Assembly: GCF_904846065.1 (NCBI RefSeq)
Contig: NZ_CAJGZV010000001.1
Coordinates: forward strand, 248,001 to 312,000
DNA from: Psychrobacter immobilis
GTDB lineage: Bacteria; Pseudomonadota; Gammaproteobacteria; Pseudomonadales; Moraxellaceae
Reading direction: 5' to 3'
Length of the DNA: 64,000 bases
Of this stretch, positions 8,272 through 16,458 are shown in pieces. Each line of letters opens with the position of its first letter. The first letter of the stretch is position 1. Position numbers and translations under genes: made by a program. The notes below the pieces were generated by a model that was not told the origin of the DNA, searched no databases, and worked only from the letters and a program-made list of their open reading frames with translations.

Positions 8272-9303
8272 ATGAAAAATAAAATATTAGTCACAGGCGG
8301 TGCAGGATATATCGGCTCGCACACTTGTATAGCCTTACATCAAGCAGGCTATGACGTCGTAGTATACGACAATCTATCCAATAGTAGCCGCGAAGCGGTA
8401 AATCGTGTCTCTAGTCTTATCGGTCAGCCCATTGACTTTGTAGAAGGTGATATCCGTGATATGGAATTACTAAGACAGGTATTTTCTGACAATCAATTCT
8501 TCGGCGTCATTCATTTTGCAGGTCTTAAAGCCGTTGGAGAATCGGTTGCGCAACCTCTAAAGTATTACGACAACAACGTTAGTGGCACGATTGCTTTATT
8601 AGAAGTCATGGCAGAGTACGATGTTAAGAATCTTGTTTTCTCTTCATCTGCGACTGTTTATGGTGACCCCGAATCGCTGCCTATTGACGAGAGCTCAAAG
8701 CGTTCTTGTACCAATCCTTATGGACAAAGCAAACTGACGGTCGAGCATATCTTAGAAGATCTTGCTGTATCGGATAAAAGCTGGAACCTGATTCCTCTAA
8801 GATACTTTAATCCGGTAGGTGCACATCCTTCAGGGCAGATTGGCGAAGACCCTAATGATATCCCAAATAATTTAATGCCTTATATCTCTCAAGTAGCCGT
8901 CGGTAAACTATCTAAGCTCAGTATCTTTGGTAATGACTATCCAACCATCGATGGGACTGGTGTCCGTGATTTTATTCATGTCACTGACTTAGCTATAGGT
9001 CATGTAGCTGCGCTAAGTTATTTAGAGCAGCAAGCAGTTCCAGTAGGATTTTTACCAATTAATCTTGGTACGGGTAAAGGGACTTCTGTTTTAGAGCTAG
9101 TAGCAGCATTTTCCAAAGTGTCGAAGCAGAACATTCCTTATCAGTTTGTTAGCCGCCGAGCAGGTGATATCGCCAGCTGCTATGCCAGTGCTGATAAAGC
9201 ACGAGATCTATTAGGATGGCAAGCAAAACTCTCTATCACTGATATGTGCCAAGATAGCTGGCGCTGGCAAAGCATGAATCCCAATGGTTATAATCTAGCT
9301 TAG
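8272..9303 (+). CDS. galE: UDP-glucose 4-epimerase
   Basis: A 343-residue epimerase that interconverts UDP-glucose and UDP-galactose (some family members also UDP-GlcNAc and UDP-GalNAc), supplying galactose units for surface glycans. It shows the NAD loop TGGAGYIGSH at the N-terminus, the SSSATVYG strand and the catalytic YxxxK in NPYGQSKLT. An upstream in-frame ATG at 8224 exists, but 8272 is preferred. There, GGGAGGA sits at the correct distance and the protein begins MKNKILVTGGAGYIG like other GalE proteins. It heads the galE-galU-pgi-ugd-like block. In Acinetobacter K loci the same position is held by gne1/galE. Confidence 0.95.
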   Translation: MKNKILVTGGAGYIGSHTCIALHQAGYDVVVYDNLSNSSREAVNRVSSLIGQPIDFVEGDIRDMELLRQVFSDNQFFGVIHFAGLKAVGESVAQPLKYYDNNVSGTIALLEVMAEYDVKNLVFSSSATVYGDPESLPIDESSKRSCTNPYGQSKLTVEHILEDLAVSDKSWNLIPLRYFNPVGAHPSGQIGEDPNDIPNNLMPYISQVAVGKLSKLSIFGNDYPTIDGTGVRDFIHVTDLAIGHVAALSYLEQQAVPVGFLPINLGTGKGTSVLELVAAFSKVSKQNIPYQFVSRRAGDIASCYASADKARDLLGWQAKLSITDMCQDSWRWQSMNPNGYNLA

Positions 9304-9355
9304 TTTTTATAAAATATCTTTTCTTTTAATCTTCCTTTAATACAGTTTAAAAATT

Positions 9356-10240
9356 ATGAAAAAAATTACTCACGCCGTTATTCCTGTTGCTGGCTTTGGC
9401 ACACGTATGTTGCCATTGTCTAAATCAGTGCCAAAAGAACTATTGCCATTAGGTAATCGCCCAGCCATTCATTATGTGGTTGAAGAGGCGATTGCTGCTG
9501 GTATTAAGCATATTGTATTGGTCGGTCATGCGCAAAAAAGCGCCATTGAAAACTACTTCGATATCAATGCTGAACTGGACAACCAGTTGCGTCATAAAGG
9601 TAAAGATAAGCTAGCCGATAGCTTAAATTGGTTACCAGACGATGTGACGATATCTATGATACGGCAAGGTAAACCGTTAGGTTTGGGACATGCGGTACTG
9701 GCGGCTCGCCCCATTATTGGTGAGCATGATTTTGCCGTATTATTGCCCGACGTGGTACTTGATCCTTTTACGGGCGATATGGCTGCTGATAACTTAGCCT
9801 TTATGATTGATACCTTTGCTACAGATAGCCATTCACAGATATTGGTTGATAAAGTCGCTGATGAAAATGTGCATAAATATGGTATCGCCAAACTGAATGA
9901 AGCGTTTAGTGAGGTGAGCAAGGAAGATGATGAAGCAGACATAAATGCCAGCTTTAAAGTCGCGGGATTTGTAGAAAAACCCAGTTTAGCCGATGCACCT
10001 TCTAAGTTAGCAGTCGTTGGTCGTTATGTCTTTAGCAATCATATCTTTGATTATTTGGCAAATACCAAAGCCTCGGTCGGTGGTGAAATTCAACTGACGG
10101 ATGCTATCGATGCCTTGATTAGCGAATATGGGGTTAATGTCACGACCATGCGCGGCGACAGCTATGATGCCGGTGATATGCGCTCATATATGCAAGCATT
10201 TATTTATTTTGCCGAGCAGCAATTAGCAGAAGATGAATAG
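9356..10240 (+). CDS. galU: UTP-glucose-1-phosphate uridylyltransferase
   Basis: A 294-residue nucleotidyltransferase making UDP-glucose from UTP and glucose-1-phosphate, the entry point for UDP-glucose, UDP-galactose and UDP-glucuronate. The N-terminal signature PVAGFGTRMLPLSKSVPKEL carries the GxGxRxxPxTK-type nucleotide-binding loop, and VEKPS and GGEIQLTDAI are typical of GalU. Length is normal for the family. It lies 52 bases after galE and 3 bases before pgi, consistent with one operon. It works between the phosphoglucomutase-type enzyme encoded at 13421-14908 and GalE. Confidence 0.95.
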   Translation: MKKITHAVIPVAGFGTRMLPLSKSVPKELLPLGNRPAIHYVVEEAIAAGIKHIVLVGHAQKSAIENYFDINAELDNQLRHKGKDKLADSLNWLPDDVTISMIRQGKPLGLGHAVLAARPIIGEHDFAVLLPDVVLDPFTGDMAADNLAFMIDTFATDSHSQILVDKVADENVHKYGIAKLNEAFSEVSKEDDEADINASFKVAGFVEKPSLADAPSKLAVVGRYVFSNHIFDYLANTKASVGGEIQLTDAIDALISEYGVNVTTMRGDSYDAGDMRSYMQAFIYFAEQQLAEDE

Positions 10241-10243
10241 CTG

Positions 10244-11911
10244 ATGGATGAGCTAAAGGGCAATAGCACTTATAACAGTGCTCGTAACTCTACCTACTGG
10301 CAGCAACTACAAATGCTAGCGAAGCAGCCGTGGTCACTGGCAGCCTTGTTTGCACAAGATGACAGTCGTGCAACGCGCTTTAGTATGCAAGCTGGCGCGC
10401 TATATATGGACTATAGCAAGCAGTGTATCGATGAGCAGGTGCTGGCAAGTCTGTTGCAGCTAGCAGAAAGTTGTGAATTGTCCAAACGAATTGTTGCACT
10501 TATGCAAGGCGCGATGGTGAACACTAGTGAAGAGCGTGCTGCTTTGCATACGGCGTTACGTTTACCTGCTACGGTAAAGTTACAAGTGGGCGAGCAAGAA
10601 GTGGTTGCCGATGTCCATCAGAGCCTTTGTCAAGTCGAGCGTTTATCTGAACGTGTGCGTAGTGGTACGTGGCGCGGATTTTCTGGCAAGGCGATTACCG
10701 ATGTGGTGAATATCGGCGTCGGTGGTTCTGATCTTGGGCCACTGATGGCGGCTACCGCGCTTGACGAGTGGGCAGATACGAATATTGAGGTGCATTTCGT
10801 GTCTAACATGGACGGTACCCAACTCGATAACTTGCTCAAGCACCTAAATCCTGAAACTACCTTGTTTATTATTTCGTCCAAATCCTTTGGTACCGTTGAT
10901 ACGTTGTCCAATGCTAAAACCGCATTATCATGGTTACTTGCCACTGCGGAATTGCGTGCTGGCACTGAAGACAGTGTGTTACGCCGCCACTTTATTGGTA
11001 TCTCTGCTAATAATGAAAAAATGAGCGCTTGGGGAATTCATCCTGAGCATCAGCTACAGCTTTGGGAATGGGTTGGCGGGCGCTTTTCTTTATGGTCAGC
11101 GATTGGATTGGCTATCGCGATTCGCATTGGTATGGATGGGTTTAAAGAATTGTTAAGCGGCGCTCATAGTATGGATGAGCACTTTGCCCAAGCGGATTTT
11201 GCAGAAAACTTACCTGTTTTGTTGGGGCTACTGGCTGTTTGGAACAGTACCTTTTTACAGGTGAATGCTCACACTGTATTGCCCTATGATGGTCGTCTTA
11301 GCTATTTACCCAGTTATTTAACCCAGCTTGAAATGGAGAGTAATGGTAAGTCGGTTACTCAATATGGCGAGTGTATTGATTATAATACTTGCCCGATTTT
11401 ATGGGGTGAGATTGGCTCTAATGCTCAGCATGCCTTTTATCAGCTGCTACATCAAGGGACGCAGCAAGTGTCTTGTGATTTTATCGCTTGCGTCGGGCGT
11501 TATAGTGATAAGGTTGAAAATGCACCATTGCAACAGCAGCATGAGTTGTCATTAGCCAACTGTCTGGCACAAAGCCGCGTACTGGCTTTTGGTAATGCCG
11601 CGCTCCAAACGTCTGAGGTTCAAGTAGCTTCTGCCGCTGATAAATACAAATATTACCGTGGCAATCAGCCATCAACCACGCTACTTATCGACGAGCTAAC
11701 GCCGCATAGTTTGGGATCACTGATTGCGCTTTATGAACATAAAGTCTATGTCATGGCCAGCATTTGGGATATTAATCCATTTGACCAATGGGGCGTTGAG
11801 ATGGGTAAGCAGATGGCAGAATCCGTTCATTATGCCATGCAGAAAGCAGGTGAGAGCCAATTTGACAGCTCCACAAACCAGCTGTTAAAACACATTCAGC
11901 AGTTGTCTTGA
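10244..11911 (+). CDS. pgi: glucose-6-phosphate isomerase
   Basis: A 555-residue phosphoglucose isomerase interconverting glucose-6-phosphate and fructose-6-phosphate, in the cytoplasm. Recognisable elements are VNIGVGGSDLGPLMA, ISSKSFGTVDTLSNA (phosphate-binding loop), the signature WEWVGGRFSLWSAIGLA and the C-terminal SIWDINPFDQWGVEMGK with the active-site region. Length matches the family (about 550). It starts 3 bases after galU. The same gene occupies the same place in Acinetobacter capsule loci (gpi), where it links central metabolism to sugar-nucleotide supply. Confidence 0.95.
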   Translation: MDELKGNSTYNSARNSTYWQQLQMLAKQPWSLAALFAQDDSRATRFSMQAGALYMDYSKQCIDEQVLASLLQLAESCELSKRIVALMQGAMVNTSEERAALHTALRLPATVKLQVGEQEVVADVHQSLCQVERLSERVRSGTWRGFSGKAITDVVNIGVGGSDLGPLMAATALDEWADTNIEVHFVSNMDGTQLDNLLKHLNPETTLFIISSKSFGTVDTLSNAKTALSWLLATAELRAGTEDSVLRRHFIGISANNEKMSAWGIHPEHQLQLWEWVGGRFSLWSAIGLAIAIRIGMDGFKELLSGAHSMDEHFAQADFAENLPVLLGLLAVWNSTFLQVNAHTVLPYDGRLSYLPSYLTQLEMESNGKSVTQYGECIDYNTCPILWGEIGSNAQHAFYQLLHQGTQQVSCDFIACVGRYSDKVENAPLQQQHELSLANCLAQSRVLAFGNAALQTSEVQVASAADKYKYYRGNQPSTTLLIDELTPHSLGSLIALYEHKVYVMASIWDINPFDQWGVEMGKQMAESVHYAMQKAGESQFDSSTNQLLKHIQQLS

Positions 11912-11951
11912 TCGTTTTGCTACTAAGTCGATAATCATTAAAGGTGAACGC

Positions 11952-13331
11952 ATGAGCGCTGATTTTATAAACCAACCTACCTCTCAATATAAATATGAAT
12001 CTACGACCCAAAGCAGCAACCATAATGAGGTTTGTGTGCTTATTGGTCATAGTATTGAAGCGGTTACCAGTGCGGTGGTGCTGGCAAGTCTAGGTCAGCG
12101 CGTGCATTTGTATGCAGATAGTGAACTATTGACACAGCAAATACAGCAATATGGCTTTGAGCATCATTTGCAAGCACTGTGGCAGATGTATGAGCAGCAA
12201 CAATACATTATCAGTCACGCTCTACCTGAGAGTGCAGATGAGCTTATACAGCGCTATGAGGCGATGAGTGTTATTGATGAACAAAAAACAGTGTCGCTAT
12301 ATTGGTTGTTTTTGGAAAGTATCAAGCCAGTATGGGCAGAAGCCAATTGGATTACCGCATTCAACCACAGTCATCAGCAGTCGTTACCCGTGATTATAAG
12401 CGGCATTGAGAAATTAGGGGTTGTCGCAGCACTGGCTCAGCGTTTGCAGCGCGCGTGGGTCTACTATGTGCCGTTTGTATTCTTGCAAGACGGCGATGCC
12501 TATAGCTCAATGTTAAATCCTTCACTGTGGTTGCTTGGTGAAAAAACAGCCAATAGTAGCCAGCATCTAGAAGTATTGAAGCCGTTAATGCAGCATGCGC
12601 GTGCCGCTCATCACGCTGATATCGCAACGATAGAGTTTGCCCGTAGCAGTATCATGGCGATGCTGGCGACGCGAGTGAGTTTTATGAATGAGATGTCACG
12701 CTTGGCGGACAGTCAACAGGTTGATATCAAACAAGTCAGCCGTATCATGGGGCTAGACGCGCGCGTTGGTAGCAGCTATCTACAAGCGGGCTGGGGCTTT
12801 GGTGGTAATACCTTGCCGACTGAGTTGGCTAAGCTACAGCAGTCCAGCCAAACGCACAGTTTAGATATGCCGCTGTTGCAGTCAGTCATGCACATCAACG
12901 AAGACCAAAAAGAGCTGATATTTCGCAAATTCTGGCAGTATTTTGATGGCTTTATTGACAATAAAACCGTGATAATTTGGGGTGGTAGTTATAAAGCAGG
13001 CTCAGGACGTACCGCAAGTTCAGCCATACATCCATTACTAGCATTGCTGTGGTCTTATAATATTCGTACTTTGGTCTATAGCGATAAAGCACAAGATGAG
13101 CTTGCCGCGCTTTATCAGCAGCAACCACTACTTGAATTAATTGCTGACCCTTATGGTCAAATCGATGATGCTCAGGCTATTTTTATTATCAGTTGGTCGC
13201 CACGAGATCAGCTAGATATTGCCAAAATTAATCAGCAAGCGATGCCAGTATTTGATGCGCAAAATGCAATGACACGCTCGCAGATAAATAGTTTAGTGGG
13301 TGACTATTTGGGTATTGGGCGTGCTAAATAG
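11952..13331 (+). CDS. degenerate UDP-glucose dehydrogenase-like protein (probable pseudoenzyme)
   Basis: A 459-residue protein with the three-domain layout of UDP-glucose 6-dehydrogenase, in the place held by ugd in Acinetobacter K loci, but without the catalytic equipment. The NAD loop GxGYVGL is replaced by LIGHSIEAVTSA. The catalytic motif GFGGSCFPKD is GFGGNTLPTE, so the nucleophilic Cys is Thr287. The central-domain Lys-x3-Asn is not recognisable around EFARSSIMAM. The helix TRVSFMNEMSRLAD and LDARVGSSYLQAG remain clear. The open frame, good ribosome-binding site (AAAGGTGAA) and normal codon use argue for a retained, translated protein with a structural or regulatory role, not simple decay. 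It follows pgi by 40 bases. Confidence 0.75.
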   Translation: MSADFINQPTSQYKYESTTQSSNHNEVCVLIGHSIEAVTSAVVLASLGQRVHLYADSELLTQQIQQYGFEHHLQALWQMYEQQQYIISHALPESADELIQRYEAMSVIDEQKTVSLYWLFLESIKPVWAEANWITAFNHSHQQSLPVIISGIEKLGVVAALAQRLQRAWVYYVPFVFLQDGDAYSSMLNPSLWLLGEKTANSSQHLEVLKPLMQHARAAHHADIATIEFARSSIMAMLATRVSFMNEMSRLADSQQVDIKQVSRIMGLDARVGSSYLQAGWGFGGNTLPTELAKLQQSSQTHSLDMPLLQSVMHINEDQKELIFRKFWQYFDGFIDNKTVIIWGGSYKAGSGRTASSAIHPLLALLWSYNIRTLVYSDKAQDELAALYQQQPLLELIADPYGQIDDAQAIFIISWSPRDQLDIAKINQQAMPVFDAQNAMTRSQINSLVGDYLGIGRAK

Positions 13332-13355
13332 CGCTATTCAAGTTTTTCTGTTGCT

Positions 13356-13391
13356 AAAAAAGCTCGTTGATAATTATCAGCGAGCTTTTTT
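13356..13391. terminator. bidirectional intrinsic terminator
   Basis: An 11-bp stem (GCTCGTTGATA with TATCAGCGAGC, one wobble) is flanked by six A on the left and six T on the right. It can terminate both the galE-to-ugd-like operon and the convergent phosphomannomutase gene. Confidence 0.9.
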
Positions 13392-13420
13392 GATTTTTAG
13401 TCGAAATTGTCCGTATTCAT

Positions 13421-14908
13421 TCACGCTGGTACAGCACCTTGGCTAGCAAGCCATTGCTGGATCTCTTGTATTTTGACTTTGAGCAAATCTTCGTTACCGC
13501 GACTTTCAATATTTAACCTGATCAGTGGTTCTGTATTTGAGGCGCGAAGATTAAATCGCCATTCGCCAAAGTTTAAACTCAAACCATCAAGCGTCGATTT
13601 GGTCGGACTTTCGCTGCTAAATTTTTCTTCAATAGCACTAATAATCGTTGGAGCATCATGGGTGGTAAGACGGAAATTAAGCTCACCTGAGCTTGGATAG
13701 GCTTTAATATAACTGCTGACCAATTCTGACAAGGTTTTACCAGTGATAGATAGTAGCTCAATCGTTAGCAGCCAAGGAATCATGCCGCTATCGCAATAGA
13801 AAAAGTCACGAAAATAGTGGTGGGCAGACATCTCGCCGCCATAAACAGCGCCAGAGTCACGCATGACTTGTTTTATAAATGAATGTCCAGATTTACTGAT
13901 AACAGCCTTACCGTTATGTTCTCTAATTACTGCTTCAGTATTATAAATCACCCGCGGATCGTAGACGATTGACTCATTTGGGTATTTATTCAAAAATGCC
14001 TGGGCAAGCATCCCAACGATATAGCTACCTTCAATAAATTCACCTTGTTCATCGAATAAAAAGCAGCGATCAAAATCGCCATCAAAGGCAATACCAAGGT
14101 CTGCTTTATTTTCCAAAACGGCTTGCTGAGTCGCGACTCTGTTGGCTTCAATCATTGGATTGGGGATACCATTGGGGAAGCTGCCATCAGGAGTGTGATG
14201 CAATTTAATCACTTCAATGGGCGCACCAGCTTGTGCAAGCTGATCAATTAATAAATCAACCACAGGGCCCGCACTGCCATTGCCTGAGTTAATAACCAGT
14301 TTAAGCGGTTTTAATTTATCAGTATCTATAAAGCTGATGACGTGATTAATATAAACACTTTTATCGTCTAATAACTGCAGTTTTCCTAATTCATTTACGA
14401 TGGTAAATTGCCCAGATTCTGCCAATGCTTGAATCTCTGCTAAACCATCATCAGCACTGATCGGTTTTGAGTGTTCCTTGACCAATTTTAAGCCATTATA
14501 ATTAATCGGATTATGACTGGCAGTGACTTCGATGCCGCCTAATGCTTGATAATGACTGGTGGCAAAGTATACTTCTTCCGTACCTGTCATGCCCAAGTCA
14601 ATCACGTCGATACCGGCATCTAGCATACCTTTGATGGTCGCTTGTTTTAACTGTTCGCTTGAATGGCGAATATCGCTACCGATAACGATGGCAGGTTTTA
14701 GATTTACCATATCATTGTCATGAGCCTCAACCGCCGCACCATAACGCTGAAATAAAATCTGTGCAAAAGCACGACCAATACGGTAAGCAATGGCTTCGTT
14801 TAGATTTACCCCAAGCTCGCCGCGAATATCATAAGCTTTAAATGAATCAATAAGAATGGGATTAAATGCAGTTTCTGGCTGATAACGAATGGTCGCAGAC
14901 GTAGACAT
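13421..14908 (-). CDS. phosphomannomutase/phosphoglucomutase
   Basis: A 495-residue alpha-D-phosphohexomutase of the PMM/PGM (AlgC/ManB) type that moves phosphate between C6 and C1 of glucose or mannose, feeding GalU and GDP-mannose synthesis. The phosphoserine loop is in TASHNPINYNGLKLV, the Mg-binding loop is FDGDFDRCFLF, the sugar-recognition loop is GGEMSAHHYF and the phosphate-binding C-terminus is RASNTEPLIRLN. The frame is open 78 bases further upstream, but the Met at 14908 gives MSTSATIRYQ followed by FKAYDIRGELG, matching the family start. It corresponds to pgm at the outer edge of Acinetobacter K loci. Confidence 0.92.
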   Translation of the reverse strand: MSTSATIRYQPETAFNPILIDSFKAYDIRGELGVNLNEAIAYRIGRAFAQILFQRYGAAVEAHDNDMVNLKPAIVIGSDIRHSSEQLKQATIKGMLDAGIDVIDLGMTGTEEVYFATSHYQALGGIEVTASHNPINYNGLKLVKEHSKPISADDGLAEIQALAESGQFTIVNELGKLQLLDDKSVYINHVISFIDTDKLKPLKLVINSGNGSAGPVVDLLIDQLAQAGAPIEVIKLHHTPDGSFPNGIPNPMIEANRVATQQAVLENKADLGIAFDGDFDRCFLFDEQGEFIEGSYIVGMLAQAFLNKYPNESIVYDPRVIYNTEAVIREHNGKAVISKSGHSFIKQVMRDSGAVYGGEMSAHHYFRDFFYCDSGMIPWLLTIELLSITGKTLSELVSSYIKAYPSSGELNFRLTTHDAPTIISAIEEKFSSESPTKSTLDGLSLNFGEWRFNLRASNTEPLIRLNIESRGNEDLLKVKIQEIQQWLASQGAVPA

Positions 14909-15039
14909 AATGATAAAATTCCTTGCGCGTGTGCAGTGGTAAAATAATAAAATAGATAGCACAATTATAAGCCAATCAAGGTTCAATGATACACTAACTG
15001 CTAAATTGAACGATAAGCAAAAATATAAGAGCCTCCCTT

Positions 15040-15921
15040 ATGAATACTCTCGACAATAAAATAGTAGCGCCTACGCCAGCACAAGGAACGCCAACTGCTA
15101 GTGGTGAATTAGACGATTTATTGGCGTTGATGGCACGGCTACGTGTTGACTGTCCGTGGGATAAAAAACAAACCAATCACAGCCTAATTCCCTATGCGAT
15201 TGAAGAAGTCTATGAGTTAGGCGAAGCGGTACAAAGCGATGACGATGAGGATATCAAAGGCGAGCTAGGCGATGTGCTGCTGCAAGTGGTGTTTCATTGT
15301 CAGATGTATGCGGAGCAGGGTCGCTTTGATATGAGCGATGTCATTAACACTTTACAAGAAAAGCTCATTCGTCGTCATCCGCATGTATTTGAGGCTGAAA
15401 CCCTTGAAGATGACACGGCGGTAAAAGCTCGTTGGGATGAGATTAAAGTGGAAGAGCAGCAAGCGCGCGAGGCACGAGGCAAACCAAAACGTCGTTTAGA
15501 CAATACCAAGGCGGGCAGTGCGCTCATGCAAGCGCAAGATGTGCAAAAACAGGCGTCAAAGTTAGGGTTTGACTGGGAAGGCGTCGCAGGGGCAGTAGAT
15601 AAGTTAGATGAAGAGATTGCCGAGTTAAAGGCCGAATTGATAGATAAATCAAAAGATGCTGCTGAATATAACACAAGCAAAGCCAATATTAGCGATATTG
15701 AAAAAGAGCTGGGTGATTGTATGTTTGCGCTCGTCAATGTCGCCCGTAAACTCAATCTTGATGCAGAAGCAGCCACCTTAACGTGTGTGCATAAATTTAA
15801 ATCACGTTTTGGTTATATTGAAGCGCAGTTAGCTGCGGCTGGCAAGCGTTTAGAAGACAGCGATATAACAGAGTTGGATGCGTTATGGGAAGCAGCGAAA
15901 CAACATGAACGATCGTCATGA
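15040..15921 (+). CDS. mazG: nucleoside triphosphate pyrophosphohydrolase MazG
   Basis: A 293-residue MazG that hydrolyses NTPs and dNTPs to monophosphates and pyrophosphate, cleansing damaged nucleotides and tuning the stringent response. Two tandem MazG domains are visible. The first has LRVDCPWDKKQTNHSL, then EEVYELGEAV and GELGDVLLQVVFHCQM, whose Glu and Asp residues bind Mg. The second has LDEEIAELKAEL and EKELGDCMFALVNVARKL. The protein is about 30 residues longer than the E. coli one because of an N-terminal leader and a spacer with SKDAAEYNTSK. The stop overlaps the ATG of the next gene by 4 bases, so they are translationally coupled. Confidence 0.93.
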   Translation: MNTLDNKIVAPTPAQGTPTASGELDDLLALMARLRVDCPWDKKQTNHSLIPYAIEEVYELGEAVQSDDDEDIKGELGDVLLQVVFHCQMYAEQGRFDMSDVINTLQEKLIRRHPHVFEAETLEDDTAVKARWDEIKVEEQQAREARGKPKRRLDNTKAGSALMQAQDVQKQASKLGFDWEGVAGAVDKLDEEIAELKAELIDKSKDAAEYNTSKANISDIEKELGDCMFALVNVARKLNLDAEAATLTCVHKFKSRFGYIEAQLAAAGKRLEDSDITELDALWEAAKQHERSS

Positions 15922-16292
15922 ACGCTTATCATAAGGCCTCGTTTGTTAGCTTGGTCAATATGACTGTTTTCAGTCTAATATTGGCGGTTTTTATGTTGAA
16001 CAGTGTTCAAGCTGCGCCTTGTTTTGATAATCCTCAAAGGGCTTATGAATATCTATTGGCGCAAGAAAGTGCCAAAATACAGGTACGTGACCAAGCCACC
16101 ATTAATATCAATCGTGCTAGTGAAGGTGAGCTCGTTTCATTAAACGGTATCGGCAGCAGCAAAGCCCAAGCGATTATTTTATATCGTGAGATGTTTGGTG
16201 ATTTTAAGACAGTGGATGAGTTAGCAAAGGTCAAAGGTATTGGTGCAAAAACGGTTGAGAAAAATCGAGGACGTTTACGCGTACAAGATTAA
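15918..16292 (+). CDS. ComEA-like helix-hairpin-helix protein, exported
   Basis: A 124-residue protein with an N-terminal hydrophobic signal sequence (residues about 10-33, ending in VQAAPC). A C-terminal tandem helix-hairpin-helix of the ComEA type (INRASEGELVSLNGIGSSKA, then LAKVKGIGAKTVEKN) binds double-stranded DNA without sequence preference. ComEA proteins capture DNA in the periplasm during natural transformation. The Cys just after the signal might be a lipobox-like site, but the pattern is poor. It overlaps mazG by ATGA. A short ComEA-family protein is common in Gammaproteobacteria and may or may not be the competence one. Confidence 0.85.
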   Translation: MNAYHKASFVSLVNMTVFSLILAVFMLNSVQAAPCFDNPQRAYEYLLAQESAKIQVRDQATININRASEGELVSLNGIGSSKAQAIILYREMFGDFKTVDELAKVKGIGAKTVEKNRGRLRVQD

Positions 16293-16458
16293 GGGCAGTA
16301 TTTTGCTTTAATTAACCCCAATATTGACAAAATAGCACGTAAGTATCAGTCATAACACACCTACTAGGCGCAAAATTTGTTAAACTAGCAGGTACATCCG
16401 CCTGATAAACGCTGTGTTCATCAGGGGTGGTTAAAGAATACCGGCGAGGAGTAGATGC

